64,000 bases of DNA from Thermobifida cellulosilytica TB100 (GCF_001517975.1 NZ_KQ950183.1:381660-445659); one strand, 5' to 3'. Positions 41,065 through 50,907 are shown, counted from the stretch's first letter. Program-made: numbers and translations. The notes: generated by a model from the sequence alone, not told the origin.

Positions 41065-43161
41065 TCAGAGCGCGGCCTCGACCCGTTCGGCCAGGTCTTC
41101 CGACAGCAGACGGGAGTAGGTGGCCGTGATGTGGTGGCTGTCCCGGTAGACGAGGACGTTGCCGATCACCGCCGGGCAGACGTCGTCGAGGCAGAACCGG
41201 TCGCTCAGGTCCACCACACGGGCGTCCACGCCGCTCTCCTCCGCGGCGATGACCTGCGGGTCGCCGCCTCCCAGCGCGCGGTCGCGCTCCCGGACGCACG
41301 CGTCGGTGTCGGGGGCGTGCAGGTCGATGCACTCCACGATACGGCTGCGGGCCGTGGGGGTGTCGCGCAGCGCCACCACGGTGACGCCCATCGCGTCCAG
41401 CTTCCGCCACAGCTCGGACATGCCCTCGGCCACCGCCTCGCGCGCCTTCTCCTCGTCGTCGATCCCGTAGGGGGCGGCCTGCGCCCGGGAGCTGGTGAAC
41501 ACGATGTCCGGCCCCAGGTCGCGCAGCCGCTCCAGCACGTTGCCGGTCCACTCCCGGCACTGGGTGTAGGGCTCCTCCTCGCCGGGGCGCACGAGCAGTG
41601 TCGCGGTGAAGGCGCACGACGACTTGGTGAACGTGTGCAGCTCCCACCCGCGCTCCTCGGCGACCTCCTGCAACGCGGGGGACCAGTGCGCGGCGTGCGA
41701 GTCGCCCACGAGCGCCACCGTGGTGTCGGCGTCCTCGGCGCCGTAGACGCACGGCGAGGGCTCGGTGTCGGTCTCGGAGGACTGGCAGCCGTCGCCGTAG
41801 AGGTCGGGCAGGTCGTCCTCGGCGGTCAGCACCGAGGGGTAGGGGGGAGCGGTGAGCGCGTCGGGCTCGTCCGCGACGTCCAGGGCCTGCGGCCCGAGGT
41901 GGACCTGCGGGTCGAACTCGGTGGAGCGGACCTGCTGCACGTGGAGCTGGATGCCCCACGCGGCGCCCGCCACCACCAGCACGCCCGACAGGGCGAACGC
42001 CGCTGCCGACCGCCCGGTGGCGAGCAGACCGCGCACCCGCACCGGGTCCTCCAGCACGATCTTGGTGGCCCAGGCCAGGGCCAGGGAGAGCGCGGCCACC
42101 GCCGCCGCCTGGGCGGGGGACAGCTCCGGCACGTTGAGCACGCCCAGCGTGATCACGACGACCGGCCAGTGCCACAGGTACAGGGCGTAGGAGAGGTCGC
42201 CGACGAGGCGCGCGGGCCGGGTGCTCAGCAGCCGCCCCGCGCTGTAGCGGCTCCTGCCCTCGCCCGCGGCGATCACCGCGGCCGCACCCAGCACCGGCAG
42301 CGCGGCGGCGTACCCGGGGAAGGCGGTGTGCCCGTCGTAGGCGACTGCGGCGACGGCGACGGCCGCCAGGCCGGCCCAGCCCAGCGGGTCGCGCAGCGGG
42401 CCGGGGACGCTCCACCGGGACAGCGCGAGGGCCAGCAGGCCGCCCGCGGCCAGCTCCCACATCCGGGTCCAGGGCAGGAAGTAGGCGGCGGTCGGGTCGG
42501 ACGAGGTCAGCAGCACCGAGCAGACCAGGGAGGCCGCGACGACCGCGGCCACGGCGCCGCCCAGTACGGCGGCGGCCCGCCGGGCGCGGATCCGGGAGCG
42601 CAGCGCCGCCCACCCCACGAACAGCAGCGGCCACACCAGGTAGAACTGCTCCTCCACGGCCAGCGACCAGAAGTGCTGGACCGGGCTGGGCGCCTCCTCG
42701 GCGGCCAGGTAGTCCACGGTCTGCCCGGCCAGGACGAAGTTCTCGATGTAGGCGGCGCTGGAGGCCAGTTCGAGCGCGGTCTGCTCCAGGCGGGTCGAGG
42801 GCAGCAGGAGCAGGGCGGCGGCCGCGGTCGCCGTGAGCACCAGCGTCGCGGCGGGCAGGATGCGCCGCACCCGCCGGATGTAGAACCGGCTGATCGAGAC
42901 CCTGCCGCTGGAGCGGACCTCGCGCAGCAGCAGGGAGGTGATGAGGAAGCCGGAGATCACGAAGAAGACGTCGACTCCCACGTAGCCGCCGGTCAGGTAG
43001 GAGGAGTCGAGGTGGTAGACGAGCACCAGCAGTACCGCCACGGCCCGCAGCCCCTGCACCTCGGGGAGGAAGCGCCGGGGTGCGGGGCGGTGCGGACGCG
43101 TGCCCGTGGGCGCGGCGGAGTGCGGTGCAGGGGCGTCCACTGACACGAGGTATCGCTCCAA
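41065..43161 (-). CDS. Acyltransferase 3 / SGNH-domain membrane protein (OafA/YrhL type)
   Basis: 698 residues. The N-terminal acyltransferase-3 domain has about ten helices. It opens RRFLPEVQGLRAVAVLLVLVYHL (the catalytic His is the last residue), continues GGYVGVDVFFVISGFLIT and has QHFWSLAVEEQFYLVWP near residue 165. After TM 11 (~400-420) an extracellular SGNH domain follows: VALVGDSHAAHW (catalytic Ser near 483) and YRDSHHIT near 675 with the Asp-His pair. Such proteins O-acetylate cell-wall or exopolysaccharide sugars. TTG at 43161 is used; GTG at 43146 is possible. The upstream region 43200-43310 is AT-rich. No glycan operon is adjacent. Confidence 0.92.
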   Translation of the reverse strand: MERYLVSVDAPAPHSAAPTGTRPHRPAPRRFLPEVQGLRAVAVLLVLVYHLDSSYLTGGYVGVDVFFVISGFLITSLLLREVRSSGRVSISRFYIRRVRRILPAATLVLTATAAAALLLLPSTRLEQTALELASSAAYIENFVLAGQTVDYLAAEEAPSPVQHFWSLAVEEQFYLVWPLLFVGWAALRSRIRARRAAAVLGGAVAAVVAASLVCSVLLTSSDPTAAYFLPWTRMWELAAGGLLALALSRWSVPGPLRDPLGWAGLAAVAVAAVAYDGHTAFPGYAAALPVLGAAAVIAAGEGRSRYSAGRLLSTRPARLVGDLSYALYLWHWPVVVITLGVLNVPELSPAQAAAVAALSLALAWATKIVLEDPVRVRGLLATGRSAAAFALSGVLVVAGAAWGIQLHVQQVRSTEFDPQVHLGPQALDVADEPDALTAPPYPSVLTAEDDLPDLYGDGCQSSETDTEPSPCVYGAEDADTTVALVGDSHAAHWSPALQEVAEERGWELHTFTKSSCAFTATLLVRPGEEEPYTQCREWTGNVLERLRDLGPDIVFTSSRAQAAPYGIDDEEKAREAVAEGMSELWRKLDAMGVTVVALRDTPTARSRIVECIDLHAPDTDACVRERDRALGGGDPQVIAAEESGVDARVVDLSDRFCLDDVCPAVIGNVLVYRDSHHITATYSRLLSEDLAERVEAAL

Positions 43162-43432
43162 GCGTCGGTCGGAAGCAGGTTGGTACCCGAGGGGTCACGG
43201 CGTTCCGTCGCGGAACGTGCTCGGGGGAAGAGATCCTCTCAGGATCTGTTCAGAAAATTCTCATATTTCGCCCAGAAAATCACGTGGTTCGGGCGTGGTG
43301 GACACGCTGGGCGACCGCCACGATACACAGGTGCGCCCCGGGGCGGGGGCGAACGCGGGAACGCGGAGCGCGGGCGGGCAGGTCAGGCGCGCCGCCGTCC
43401 GCGGCGGGCCCGCCCGGCGAGAGCGCGACGGC

Positions 43433-44380
43433 TCACCCGGCCCGCGCCGGGGCGGCGGCCGCGCCCTCGGCCGCGCCCGGGGCCAGGTGGGCGCGGACGA
43501 GGTCCCGCAGCACCGCGGCGACGCGGTCGGGGGCCTCCAGCGGGGTCATGTGGCCGATGCCCGGCAGCAGGACGAGGTCCTCGCAGGCGGGCAGCGCCTC
43601 GGCGAGCCGGTGGGCGTGCAGCGGCGGGGTGAGCCGGTCGGCGGTTCCGGCGAGGACGCGGGCGGGCACGTCGAGGCGGCGCAGCGGCCCGGTCAGGTCG
43701 AGGTCCCGCAGGACCGCTCCCCACCGGGCGCGCGGCACCGGCCGGCAGGCGTGCACGATGCGGGCGCACAGGTCCACCGTGTCGGCCGGGGCGTCGGCGG
43801 CCATGACGACGCGGCGCAGGCCCGCGCGGGTGAGCGGGGTGACCGGCCCCAGCGGCAGCGGGACGGTCAGCGCGCTCCGCCGCAGGGCCGCGCGCAGCCG
43901 GGCCGGGCGGCGCAGCGGGCCGCCCAGGACGAGGGCGGAGGACACCAGGTCGCGGCTGCCGGTGCTGGCCAGCAGCACGGCCGCGGTCCGGGAGCGGAAC
44001 GCGGGGCGCTCGGCGGCGGCCATGACCGCCATGCCGCCCATGCTGTGGCCGGCGACGACGGCCCGCGTGCCGCGGGCCACCGTCGCCCGCAGGACCGCGC
44101 ACAGGTCGTCGGCCAGGGCGGTCGTGCCGTAGCCGCCGCGGCGCGGGACCTCGCTGCGGCCGTGGCCGCGCTGGTCGTAGAGGACGACCCGCAGGTCGGC
44201 GCCGAGGGCGCGCAGCACGGGCGTCCAGAACAGGGTGGAGCAGGCCCAGCCGTGGCTGAGGACCACGGTGGGGGCGTCCTCGGGGCCGTGGACCTCGGCG
44301 TGCAGCAGGGTGCCGTCGTCGGAGCGCACGCGCAGCACACCGGCGGGCCGCGGGGGCCGCAGCGCGTCGGGGAGTCGCAC
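43433..44380 (-). CDS. Alpha/beta hydrolase
   Basis: 315 residues. GTG at 44380 with GGAGG 5 nt upstream. Alpha/beta hydrolase fold with LSHGWACST (oxyanion loop), VLYDQRGHGRSEVP, nucleophile elbow GHSMGG (Ser near residue 114), acid in LAGTADRLTP and catalytic His in GIGHMTPLEAP. The cap region (about 150-220) is Arg/Pro/Ala-rich. An esterase, lactonase or epoxide-type hydrolase is possible; the substrate is unknown. It stands alone between the acyltransferase and the DUF4429 gene. Confidence 0.9.
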   Translation of the reverse strand: MRLPDALRPPRPAGVLRVRSDDGTLLHAEVHGPEDAPTVVLSHGWACSTLFWTPVLRALGADLRVVLYDQRGHGRSEVPRRGGYGTTALADDLCAVLRATVARGTRAVVAGHSMGGMAVMAAAERPAFRSRTAAVLLASTGSRDLVSSALVLGGPLRRPARLRAALRRSALTVPLPLGPVTPLTRAGLRRVVMAADAPADTVDLCARIVHACRPVPRARWGAVLRDLDLTGPLRRLDVPARVLAGTADRLTPPLHAHRLAEALPACEDLVLLPGIGHMTPLEAPDRVAAVLRDLVRAHLAPGAAEGAAAAPARAG

Positions 44381-44622
44381 ACTGCCTCCGGTGCGGTCGT
44401 GGCGGGCGGGGCGCGGACGGGGCGGCGCCTCCCGGCGGGTCCGTGCGGGCCCCGCCGTGCAGGCCGCCGGACGGCCCGGCGGAGCCGGGAGCGGTTCCGT
44501 CCGCCGCAGGCCATCGTAGCCCCGGCTCCGCCGGACCGCCCGGCGGCCGTGCTCCGCCCGCACCGCCCCCGGCAGCCGCCGTCGGACCGGCGGGTGCGCA
44601 CGTGCGCCGGGCCGGGCCCCGG

Positions 44623-45516
44623 TCACAGCCGGTCGAGGAGCTCGGTCTTCTTGGCCTGGAACTCCTCCTCGGTGAGCAGGCCCTCGTCGCGCAGCCGCCC
44701 CAGTTCCCGGATGCGGTCGTAGACCGTCTTCTCCCCGGCGGGGGCGCCGAGGTCCGGGGCGGGCAGGGCCGCGGCGCGCCGGGAGTCGGCTTCCCGCGCC
44801 CGCAGGTGGGCGGTCACGGTCGCCGCCATCAGCAGCATGCGGGCCTCCTCCCTGCGGGAGGAGCCGGTCACCAGGCAGTGCGGGTCCTTGTCCGGCTTGG
44901 CGGAGGGGGAACCCCCCGAGTCGTGGGTCAGGATCCGCAGGTGTCCCTCGACCCAGCCGTCGGAGGGCACCCACTCGACGCTGCGGATCTCCGGGAGGGC
45001 GAACTCCCGGCGCTGCTGCTTCCGCTTGGCGGAGTCCGCGGCCCACCCCGACCACACCAGGCGCACCGTCTCGCCGTCGAAGAAGGCCGTCCCCTCGGAG
45101 GTCTGGACGTGCAGCGGCAGCGGCGGGACCAGGCGCACGGCCAGTTGCTCCGGGGCGGGCGAGGGGGCCGCGCCGCGCGCGGCCTGCGCGGCGGCGGTGA
45201 ACTGGTCGGCGTAGTACTCGGCGAGCAGTTCGCGCTGCGGGGCTCCGGTCAGCACGAACGGGTGGCTTCTGCCGTTCAGGCCCGCGCCGACCGCGGAGAA
45301 GGGGTCGACGCGGTCGTGCAGCCGCAGTCTCAACTGCCAGCTCTTCCCCCGGAGCCTGGAGGGGGTGAACTCCGCCGAGGAGAGGGCCGCCACGGGCACG
45401 TCGCACCGGCCGAGCTCGGCCAGGAACGGGTCGGCGCGCCAGCCTGTGCGGTAGTGGAGGGAGACCGTCTCCCCGTCGAACCGCCAGACTCCCTCGCGTC
45501 CCTGCAACTCGTCCAC
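44623..45516 (-). CDS. DUF4429 and SHOCT domain protein
   Basis: 297 residues. Two DUF4429-like units are visible: GREGVWRFDGETVSLHYRTG near the N-terminus and EGTAFFDGETVRLVWSGW near residue 140 with IRSVEWVPSDGWVEGHLRI. The C-terminus is a SHOCT module (YDRIRELGRLRDEGLLTEEEFQAKKTELLDRL), a short two-helix oligomerisation motif found at the ends of many bacterial proteins. A membrane-trafficking or PH-like role is often guessed for DUF4429, without proof. No signal peptide or membrane helix. Confidence 0.85.
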   Translation of the reverse strand: MDELQGREGVWRFDGETVSLHYRTGWRADPFLAELGRCDVPVAALSSAEFTPSRLRGKSWQLRLRLHDRVDPFSAVGAGLNGRSHPFVLTGAPQRELLAEYYADQFTAAAQAARGAAPSPAPEQLAVRLVPPLPLHVQTSEGTAFFDGETVRLVWSGWAADSAKRKQQRREFALPEIRSVEWVPSDGWVEGHLRILTHDSGGSPSAKPDKDPHCLVTGSSRREEARMLLMAATVTAHLRAREADSRRAAALPAPDLGAPAGEKTVYDRIRELGRLRDEGLLTEEEFQAKKTELLDRL

Positions 45517-45602
45517 CCGGCAATTCTAGGAAACCGGTGCAGGACGGGCGCCCTGCCGCGGCCCCCTCCCGCTGACCGGGGTGGCGACCGCGGCTCCGCG
45601 GA

Positions 45603-47495
45603 TCAGGCCGCGGCCCCGTCGACGAGGCTCCCCGACGGCTGCTGGAACTGTGTCCGGTACAGCTGCGCGTAGCGGCCGCCTGCGGCCAGCAGCTCGGCGT
45701 GCGTGCCGCGCTCCACGATCCGCCCCGCCTCGACCACCAGGATGAGGTCGGCCGACTGGACGGTGGACAGCCGGTGCGCGATCACCAGGGCGGTGCGCCC
45801 CTCCAGCGCCTCGGAGAGCGCCTCCTGCACCTGCGCCTCCGAGTCGGAGTCCAGGTGCGCGGTGGCCTCGTCCAGGATCACCACCCGGGGCCGCGCCAGC
45901 AGCAGCCGCGCGATGGTCAGCCGCTGGCGCTCACCGCCGGAGAACCGGTAGCCGCGCTCGCCCACCACCGTGTCCAACCCGTCGGGCAGGGACGCGACCA
46001 GGTCGGCGATCCGGGCCCGCCGCAGCGCCTCCCACAGCTCCTCCTCGCCGGCCTCGGGGCGGGCCAGCAGCAGGTTGGCCCGGACGGTGTCGTGGAACAG
46101 GTGCCCGTCCTGGGTCACCATGCCCAGGGTGGCGCGCAGCGAGTCGAACGACAGGTCCCGCACGTCGACCCCGGACAGCCGCACCGCCCCCTCGTCGACG
46201 TCGTAGAGGCGCGGCAGCAGTTGGGCGATCGTCGACTTGCCCGCGCCCGAGGAGCCCACCAGCGCCACCATCTGCCCCGGCTCGGCACGGAACGACACCC
46301 CGTGCAGCACCTCCTCGCCGCCGCGGGCGTCCAGCCGCGCCACCTCCTCCAGCGAGGCCAGCGACACCTTCTCGGGCGAGGGGTAGGCGAAGCGCACCCC
46401 GTCGAACTCCACCGACACCGGGCCGTCGGGCACCTCGCGGGCGTCCGCGCGCTCCTGGATCAGCGGCTCCAGGTCCAGCACCTCGAAGACCCGGTCGAAG
46501 CTCACCAGCGCGCCCATCACCTCCACCCGCGCGTTGGCCAGCGCGGTCAGCGGGGCGTAGAGGCGGGTCAGCAGCAGCGCCAGCGCCACCACCGAGCCCG
46601 GGTCCAGTCGGCCGTGCAGCGCGTAGAACCCGCCCAGCCCGTAGACCAGCGCCAGGGCCAGCGCCGAGACGAGGGTCAGCGCGGTGAAGAACACGTGCTG
46701 CAGCATGGCGCGGCGCACGCCGATGTCGTGCACCCGTCCGGCGCGCGCGGCGAACTCCGCCGACTCCTGCTCGGGGCGGCCGAACAGCTTGACCAGGGTC
46801 GCCCCCGGGGCGGAGAAGCGCTCGGCCATCTGCGTGCTCATCGCGGAGTTGTGGTCGGCCGCCTCGCGCTCCAGGCGGGCCAGCCGGGCGCCCATGCGGC
46901 GCGCGGGCAGGACGAACACCGGCAGCAGCGCCAGCGCCAGCAGGGTGACCTGCCAGGACAGCCCCACCATCACCACCAGCGTCAGGGTGAGCGTCACCAG
47001 GTTGCCCACCACCCCCGACAGGGTGTCGCTGAACGCCCGCTGCGCCCCGATGACGTCGTTGTTGAGCCGGCTGACCAGCGCCCCGGTGCGGGTGCGGGTG
47101 AAGAACGCCACCGGCATGCGCTGCACGTGGTCGAACACGGCGGTGCGCAACTGCAGGATGAGCCCCTCGCCGATGCGGGCCGACAGCCACCGCGTGGCCA
47201 GGCCGACGCCCGCCTCGGCCAGGGCGATGGCGGCGATGAGCACGGCCAGCCCCACGACGAGCCCGGTCTCGGCGCCGCCGACGATGCCGTCGACCACCCG
47301 GCCCGCCAGCACCGGGGTGGCCACCGCCAGCACCGCACCGACCACGCTGCACACCAGGAACCAGACCAGCCGGACCGCGTGGGGGCGGGCGAACCCGGCG
47401 ATGCGCCGCAGCGTGGCCGCGGACAGCGGGCGCCGCTCGTCGGGGGCGTGCGTGGCGCGGTACAGCGCGCGCCAGGCGGTCATCTCCATGCTCAT
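45603..47495 (-). CDS. ABC exporter, fused permease-ATPase (MsbA/multidrug type)
   Basis: 630 residues. Six-helix exporter domain (about 30-320), then an ATPase with Walker A VGSSGAGKST near residue 412, signature FSGGERQRLTIARLLL near 514 and Walker B RVVILDEATAHLDSDSE with H-loop IAHRLSTV. It works as a homodimer or with another half-transporter and pumps lipids, drugs or peptides outward. The start lies among MSMEMTAW; 47495 is used, 47489 and 47483 are alternatives. Its promoter has the long spacer typical of MerR-type control (47570-47600), suggesting induction by the exported compound. Confidence 0.92.
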   Translation of the reverse strand: MSMEMTAWRALYRATHAPDERRPLSAATLRRIAGFARPHAVRLVWFLVCSVVGAVLAVATPVLAGRVVDGIVGGAETGLVVGLAVLIAAIALAEAGVGLATRWLSARIGEGLILQLRTAVFDHVQRMPVAFFTRTRTGALVSRLNNDVIGAQRAFSDTLSGVVGNLVTLTLTLVVMVGLSWQVTLLALALLPVFVLPARRMGARLARLEREAADHNSAMSTQMAERFSAPGATLVKLFGRPEQESAEFAARAGRVHDIGVRRAMLQHVFFTALTLVSALALALVYGLGGFYALHGRLDPGSVVALALLLTRLYAPLTALANARVEVMGALVSFDRVFEVLDLEPLIQERADAREVPDGPVSVEFDGVRFAYPSPEKVSLASLEEVARLDARGGEEVLHGVSFRAEPGQMVALVGSSGAGKSTIAQLLPRLYDVDEGAVRLSGVDVRDLSFDSLRATLGMVTQDGHLFHDTVRANLLLARPEAGEEELWEALRRARIADLVASLPDGLDTVVGERGYRFSGGERQRLTIARLLLARPRVVILDEATAHLDSDSEAQVQEALSEALEGRTALVIAHRLSTVQSADLILVVEAGRIVERGTHAELLAAGGRYAQLYRTQFQQPSGSLVDGAAA

Positions 47496-47569
47496 GAGGT
47501 GGTCACCGGCCTTTCCGGGTAGGGACGAAGGACAGCGGGCGGGGCACTGCTCGACGCCCGACGCGACGG

Positions 47570-47600
47570 AGCCTAAAAGCTCGACTTAGGTTGAGGTCAA
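47570..47600 (-). promoter_or_regulatory. MerR/SoxR-type promoter of the ABC exporter
   Basis: On the minus strand -35 TTGACC and -10 TAGGCT are separated by exactly 19 bp, longer than the usual 17. The spacer holds an imperfect dyad, ACCTCAA facing TCGAGCT. MerR-family activators act on such promoters by twisting the DNA; no MerR gene is in the window. Confidence 0.65.
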
Positions 47601-47748
47601 CTCCGCGGGGCGGGCGGGCCGGGGGCTCCACCCCCGTCTTCGTCGAACACGTGTACGATAACAGTGGCGGCTGGGAGGAGCCCTCCGCAGACACCCGGGC
47701 GAGGGCGGTCGGGCGGGGCCCAGCGGAGCCGCCGGAAGGAAGGCCGCC

Positions 47749-47808
47749 ATGGCGCAGTCCCACACCGCGTCGACCGCCCGCTGCGGGCCGACGGGGGGCG
47801 GACCGTGA
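47749..47808 (+). CDS. 19-codon leader ORF before drrA
   Basis: ATG at 47749 follows GGAAGGAAGG and opens [19 protein letters not shown]. Its TGA overlaps the GTG of the ABC ATPase gene (GTGA). The ATPase GTG has only a G-rich run upstream, so translation of this ORF probably couples to it. Confidence 0.5.
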   Translation: MAQSHTASTARCGPTGGGP

Positions 47809-48782
47809 ACCGCCCCGTCGGCCCGGCCGTCGAGGCGGCCGGCCTGGTCAAGAACTTCGGGCGCACCCGCGCCGTCGACGGCGTCGACCTGCGGGTCCCG
47901 GCCGGGGGCGTGTACGGCGTCCTGGGGCCCAACGGAGCGGGTAAGACCACCGTCATCCGCATGCTCGCCACCCTGCTGCGCCCCGACAGCGGGTGGGCCC
48001 GGGTCTTCGGCCGCGACGTGGTGCGGGAGGCCGACGCCGTGCGCACCCTGGTGAGCCTGACCGGGCAGTTCGCCTCGGTCGACGAGGATCTCACCGGCAC
48101 CGAGAACCTCGTCATGCTGGCCCGGCTGCTCGGCTACCGCCGTGCCGCCGCCCGGGCCCGGGCCCGCGAGCTGCTGGCCGCCTTCGACCTCGCCGAGGCC
48201 GCCGCAAAACAGGTCAAGACCTACTCCGGCGGCATGCGGCGGCGGCTCGACATCGCCGCGAGCATCGTGGTCACCCCGCGGCTGCTGTTCCTCGACGAGC
48301 CCACCACCGGCCTCGACCCGCGCAGCCGCAGCCAGGTCTGGGACATCGTGCGCGCCTTGGTCGCCCGGGGCACGACGGTGCTGCTCACCACCCAGTACCT
48401 GGACGAGGCCGACCAGCTCGCCGACCGGGTCGCGGTGATCGACCGCGGCCGCGTCATCGCCGAGGGCAGCCCCGGCGAGCTCAAGGCGTCGGTCGGCACC
48501 GGCACCCTGCACGTGCGCCTGCGCGACCCCGACCGGCGCGGCGAGGCCCGGCGTCTGCTCGGCGAGGTGCTGGACGCGCCCGTGCAGGAGGAGGGCGACA
48601 CCTCGGCGCTGTCCGCCCGGGTCTTCGACCCCGCCCTGGCGGCCCGCGCCCTGGCCGAGCTGTCCGCCGCCGGGCTCGCCGTCACCCACTTCTCCCTGGG
48701 GCGGCCCAGCCTCGACGAGGTGTTCCTGGCCCTGACCGGCCGCCCCACCGGCACCGACGACACCAGCGAGGAGGCGGCATGA
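47805..48782 (+). CDS. ABC exporter ATP-binding protein, DrrA family
   Basis: 325 residues. Walker [10 protein letters not shown] near residue 41, signature [16 protein letters not shown] near 142, Walker [14 protein letters not shown]-loop [14 protein letters not shown]. The C-terminal ~90 residues form the extension usual in daunorubicin-resistance DrrA proteins, ending [17 protein letters not shown]. It energises the permease encoded by the next gene, with which it overlaps by 4 bp (ATGA). GTG at 47805 overlaps the leader ORF stop. Substrate unknown; hydrophobic drugs or lipids are typical. The MarR gene downstream may be its regulator. Confidence 0.92.
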   Translation: MNRPVGPAVEAAGLVKNFGRTRAVDGVDLRVPAGGVYGVLGPNGAGKTTVIRMLATLLRPDSGWARVFGRDVVREADAVRTLVSLTGQFASVDEDLTGTENLVMLARLLGYRRAAARARARELLAAFDLAEAAAKQVKTYSGGMRRRLDIAASIVVTPRLLFLDEPTTGLDPRSRSQVWDIVRALVARGTTVLLTTQYLDEADQLADRVAVIDRGRVIAEGSPGELKASVGTGTLHVRLRDPDRRGEARRLLGEVLDAPVQEEGDTSALSARVFDPALAARALAELSAAGLAVTHFSLGRPSLDEVFLALTGRPTGTDDTSEEAA

Positions 48783-49618
48783 CCGCCACGACCACCCGGT
48801 CCCCGGCCGGGACCGACGAGAGGCTGCACACCGCCCTGGCGCACCGCGCCCGGCCGCCGCGCCCCGGACCGGTGACCGCGTCGCTCGTCTTCGGGTGGCG
48901 GGCGCTGCTGAAGATCAAGCACGTGCCCGAGCAGCTGTTCGACGTCACCGTCTTCCCGGTGCTGTTCCTGCTGATGTTCACCTTCCTGTTCGGCGGCGCG
49001 CTGGCGGGCTCCCCGGACGTCTACATCCAGACCCTGCTGCCGGGCATCCTGGTCATGACCGTCGTCATGATCACGATGTACACGGCCGTGGTCCTCAACA
49101 CCGACATCCAGAAGGGGGTCTTCGACCGGATCCGGTCGCTGCCGGTGTGGCGGCCCGCGGCACTGGCGGGCGCCCTGCTGGGCGACGCGGTCCGCTACAC
49201 GGTCGCCTCGACCGTGGTCGTCGTGCTCGGGCTGGCCCTGGGGTTCCGGCCGCAGGGCGGCGCGGCCGGGGTGCTGGCCGCCGTGGCGGTGCTGGTCGCC
49301 TTCTGCTACAGCCTGTCGTGGCTGTGGAGCATGCTGGGCCTGGTGCTGCGCACGCCCAACTCGGTGATGAGCGTGAGCATGATGGTGCTCTTCCCGGGGA
49401 CCTTCCTGACCAACGTCTTCGTCGACCCGGCCACCATGCCCGGCTGGCTGCGCGCGTTCGTCGAGGCCAACCCGGTCACCCACCTGGTCACGGCGGTGCG
49501 CGGCCTGGTGCACGGCACGGCCGCCGCCTCCGAGGTGGCCCTGGTGTTCGCCGAGTGCGCGGTGCTGGTCGGAGTGTTCGCGCCGCTCACCCTGTACCTG
49601 TACAACCGCCGCAACTGA
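48779..49618 (+). CDS. ABC exporter permease, DrrB (ABC-2) family
   Basis: 279 residues, six membrane helices: [39 protein letters not shown], then [50 protein letters not shown] and the last helix near the C-terminus. [16 protein letters not shown] is the conserved cytoplasmic loop that contacts the ATPase. ATG at 48779 overlaps the drrA stop. Codes for the transmembrane half of the efflux pump. Confidence 0.92.
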   Translation: MTATTTRSPAGTDERLHTALAHRARPPRPGPVTASLVFGWRALLKIKHVPEQLFDVTVFPVLFLLMFTFLFGGALAGSPDVYIQTLLPGILVMTVVMITMYTAVVLNTDIQKGVFDRIRSLPVWRPAALAGALLGDAVRYTVASTVVVVLGLALGFRPQGGAAGVLAAVAVLVAFCYSLSWLWSMLGLVLRTPNSVMSVSMMVLFPGTFLTNVFVDPATMPGWLRAFVEANPVTHLVTAVRGLVHGTAAASEVALVFAECAVLVGVFAPLTLYLYNRRN

Positions 49619-49921
49619 GCGGTGCGCGGCGCCGTCGGGCCGCGGCGGCCGTGGTCTGCCGCACGTACCAGGACAGCAGCGGCCCCCTGCCGCGGATCGC
49701 GGTGCGCACCGGCGGGGCGGCAGTGGACGCCGCGCGCGGGCCCGCGGGCCGCACGGCCGGAGAACCGGCTTCCCCTGCCGTGGAAGAGGCGTTTCGCACC
49801 CCCGGCGGACGAGGAAGCGCCCGGGAGGCCCGCCGCAAAAGGTCGCCGTGCGCAACTGCCCGGGCCGTGGGCGCGGAGGGTTGTTTGGCGCAACTGTTCG
49901 GGGGTGCAATCCTCGGGAGGG
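49619..49921. other. Intergenic stretch between drrB and the MarR gene
   Basis: About 300 bp with no recognised gene. TTGTTTGGCGCAACTGTTCG near 49882-49901 has short matching arms (TTG..GCGCAAC) and is a candidate MarR binding or promoter site, but the symmetry is weak. Confidence 0.4.
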
Positions 49922-50461
49922 ATGGACACGACACCGGCACACCGGCTGCACCGGGCGCTGACGGACCTGATGCGCCTGTCGGGGCTGCTCCACAACGACC
50001 AGCAGGTCCTCGGCCACCCCGTCTCGCTCTCCCAGGCGTTCGCCCTGGACGAGCTGGACACCCCCGGACCCCCGCTGTCCCAGCAGGACCTGGCCGAACG
50101 GCTGGGACTGGAGAAGAGCACCGTCAGCCGCCTGGTCGCCGACCTGGAACGCAAGGGGCTGGTGCACCGCGAACGCGACCCCGCCGACCGCCGCACCTAC
50201 CGGCTGCGCCCCACCGAGCGGGGCCGGCAGGTCCGCGCCCACATCGCCGAACTGTTCCGGCAGCGCTACGAGCGGTGGAGCGCGGCCATGACCCCCGACG
50301 AGCACGACGCCCTGATGCACGGCCTGTCCGCCCTGCTGCGCGCCGTCCGCGACGACCCGCCGCACCCGGTCCGTCCCCGGCACGCGCGCAGCCGCCACAC
50401 ACGAGGAGGCACCCGCCCGTGGAGAACGACAGAGGACTCCGCCCGCCGCCGACCGGCCTGA
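49922..50461 (+). CDS. MarR family transcriptional regulator
   Basis: 179 residues, ATG after GGGAGG. Winged HTH at about 55-110: PLSQQDLAERLGLEKSTVSRLVADLERKGLVHRERDPADRRTYRLRPTERG, with the DxRx wing (DPADRRTYR). The C-terminal helix LMHGLSALLRAVRDD is for dimerisation; the last 25 residues are Arg-rich and overlap the start of the next gene by 43 bp. MarR proteins usually repress efflux or redox genes, so drrAB (upstream) and the nitroreductase (overlapping) are plausible targets. Confidence 0.9.
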   Translation: MDTTPAHRLHRALTDLMRLSGLLHNDQQVLGHPVSLSQAFALDELDTPGPPLSQQDLAERLGLEKSTVSRLVADLERKGLVHRERDPADRRTYRLRPTERGRQVRAHIAELFRQRYERWSAAMTPDEHDALMHGLSALLRAVRDDPPHPVRPRHARSRHTRGGTRPWRTTEDSARRRPA

Positions 50462-50907
50462 GCCGCCTGCTGTTCCGGCTGCCCGTCCACCTGTACCGCG
50501 CCCGCCTGGGCTGGCTGTTCGGCGACCGGCTGCTGATGCTCACCCACACCGGCCGCGTCACCGGCCGCACGCGCCGCACGGTCGTCGAGATCGTCGAACG
50601 GGACCCCGCCGACGGCTCCTTCACCGTCTGCTCCGGGTACGGCCCCCGGGCCGACTGGTACCGCAACCTCATGGCCCGCCCCGAGGCCGCCGTCCAGGTC
50701 GGCACCCGCACGATCCCGGTCACCGCCGAACCGCTGCCCGCCGACCGGGCCGCGGAGGCGCTGGTGCGCTACGCCCGGCGCCACCCCAGGGCCGCGCGCT
50801 CCCTCAGCCGGCTCGTCGGGCTGCCGCTCGACGGCTCCGAGGCCGGCTACCGCCGCGCGGCCGAGATCCTGCCCTTCGTCCGGCTCGTCCCCCGGCACCG
50901 CGGCTGA
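50419..50907 (+). CDS. Deazaflavin (F420)-dependent nitroreductase family protein
   Basis: 162 residues. A split beta-barrel of the DDN family that binds F420 or FMN. LLMLTHTGRVTGRTRRTVVEIVERD and CSGYGPRADWYRNLMARPEAAVQVG are the typical cofactor-contact blocks. GTG at 50419 has GAGGAGG 9 nt upstream and lies inside the marR gene. In mycobacteria a member activates nitroimidazole prodrugs and reduces quinones; physiological substrates of most members are unknown. Coexpression with MarR suggests a response to electrophiles or quinones. Confidence 0.9.
   Translation: MENDRGLRPPPTGLSRLLFRLPVHLYRARLGWLFGDRLLMLTHTGRVTGRTRRTVVEIVERDPADGSFTVCSGYGPRADWYRNLMARPEAAVQVGTRTIPVTAEPLPADRAAEALVRYARRHPRAARSLSRLVGLPLDGSEAGYRRAAEILPFVRLVPRHRG

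Noticed and set aside
39731..43198. 1155-codon minus-strand open frame
   Set aside because: Its first part is an out-of-frame reading of the acyltransferase gene; only its end carries part of the Gfo/Idh/MocA relic. It is not one gene.
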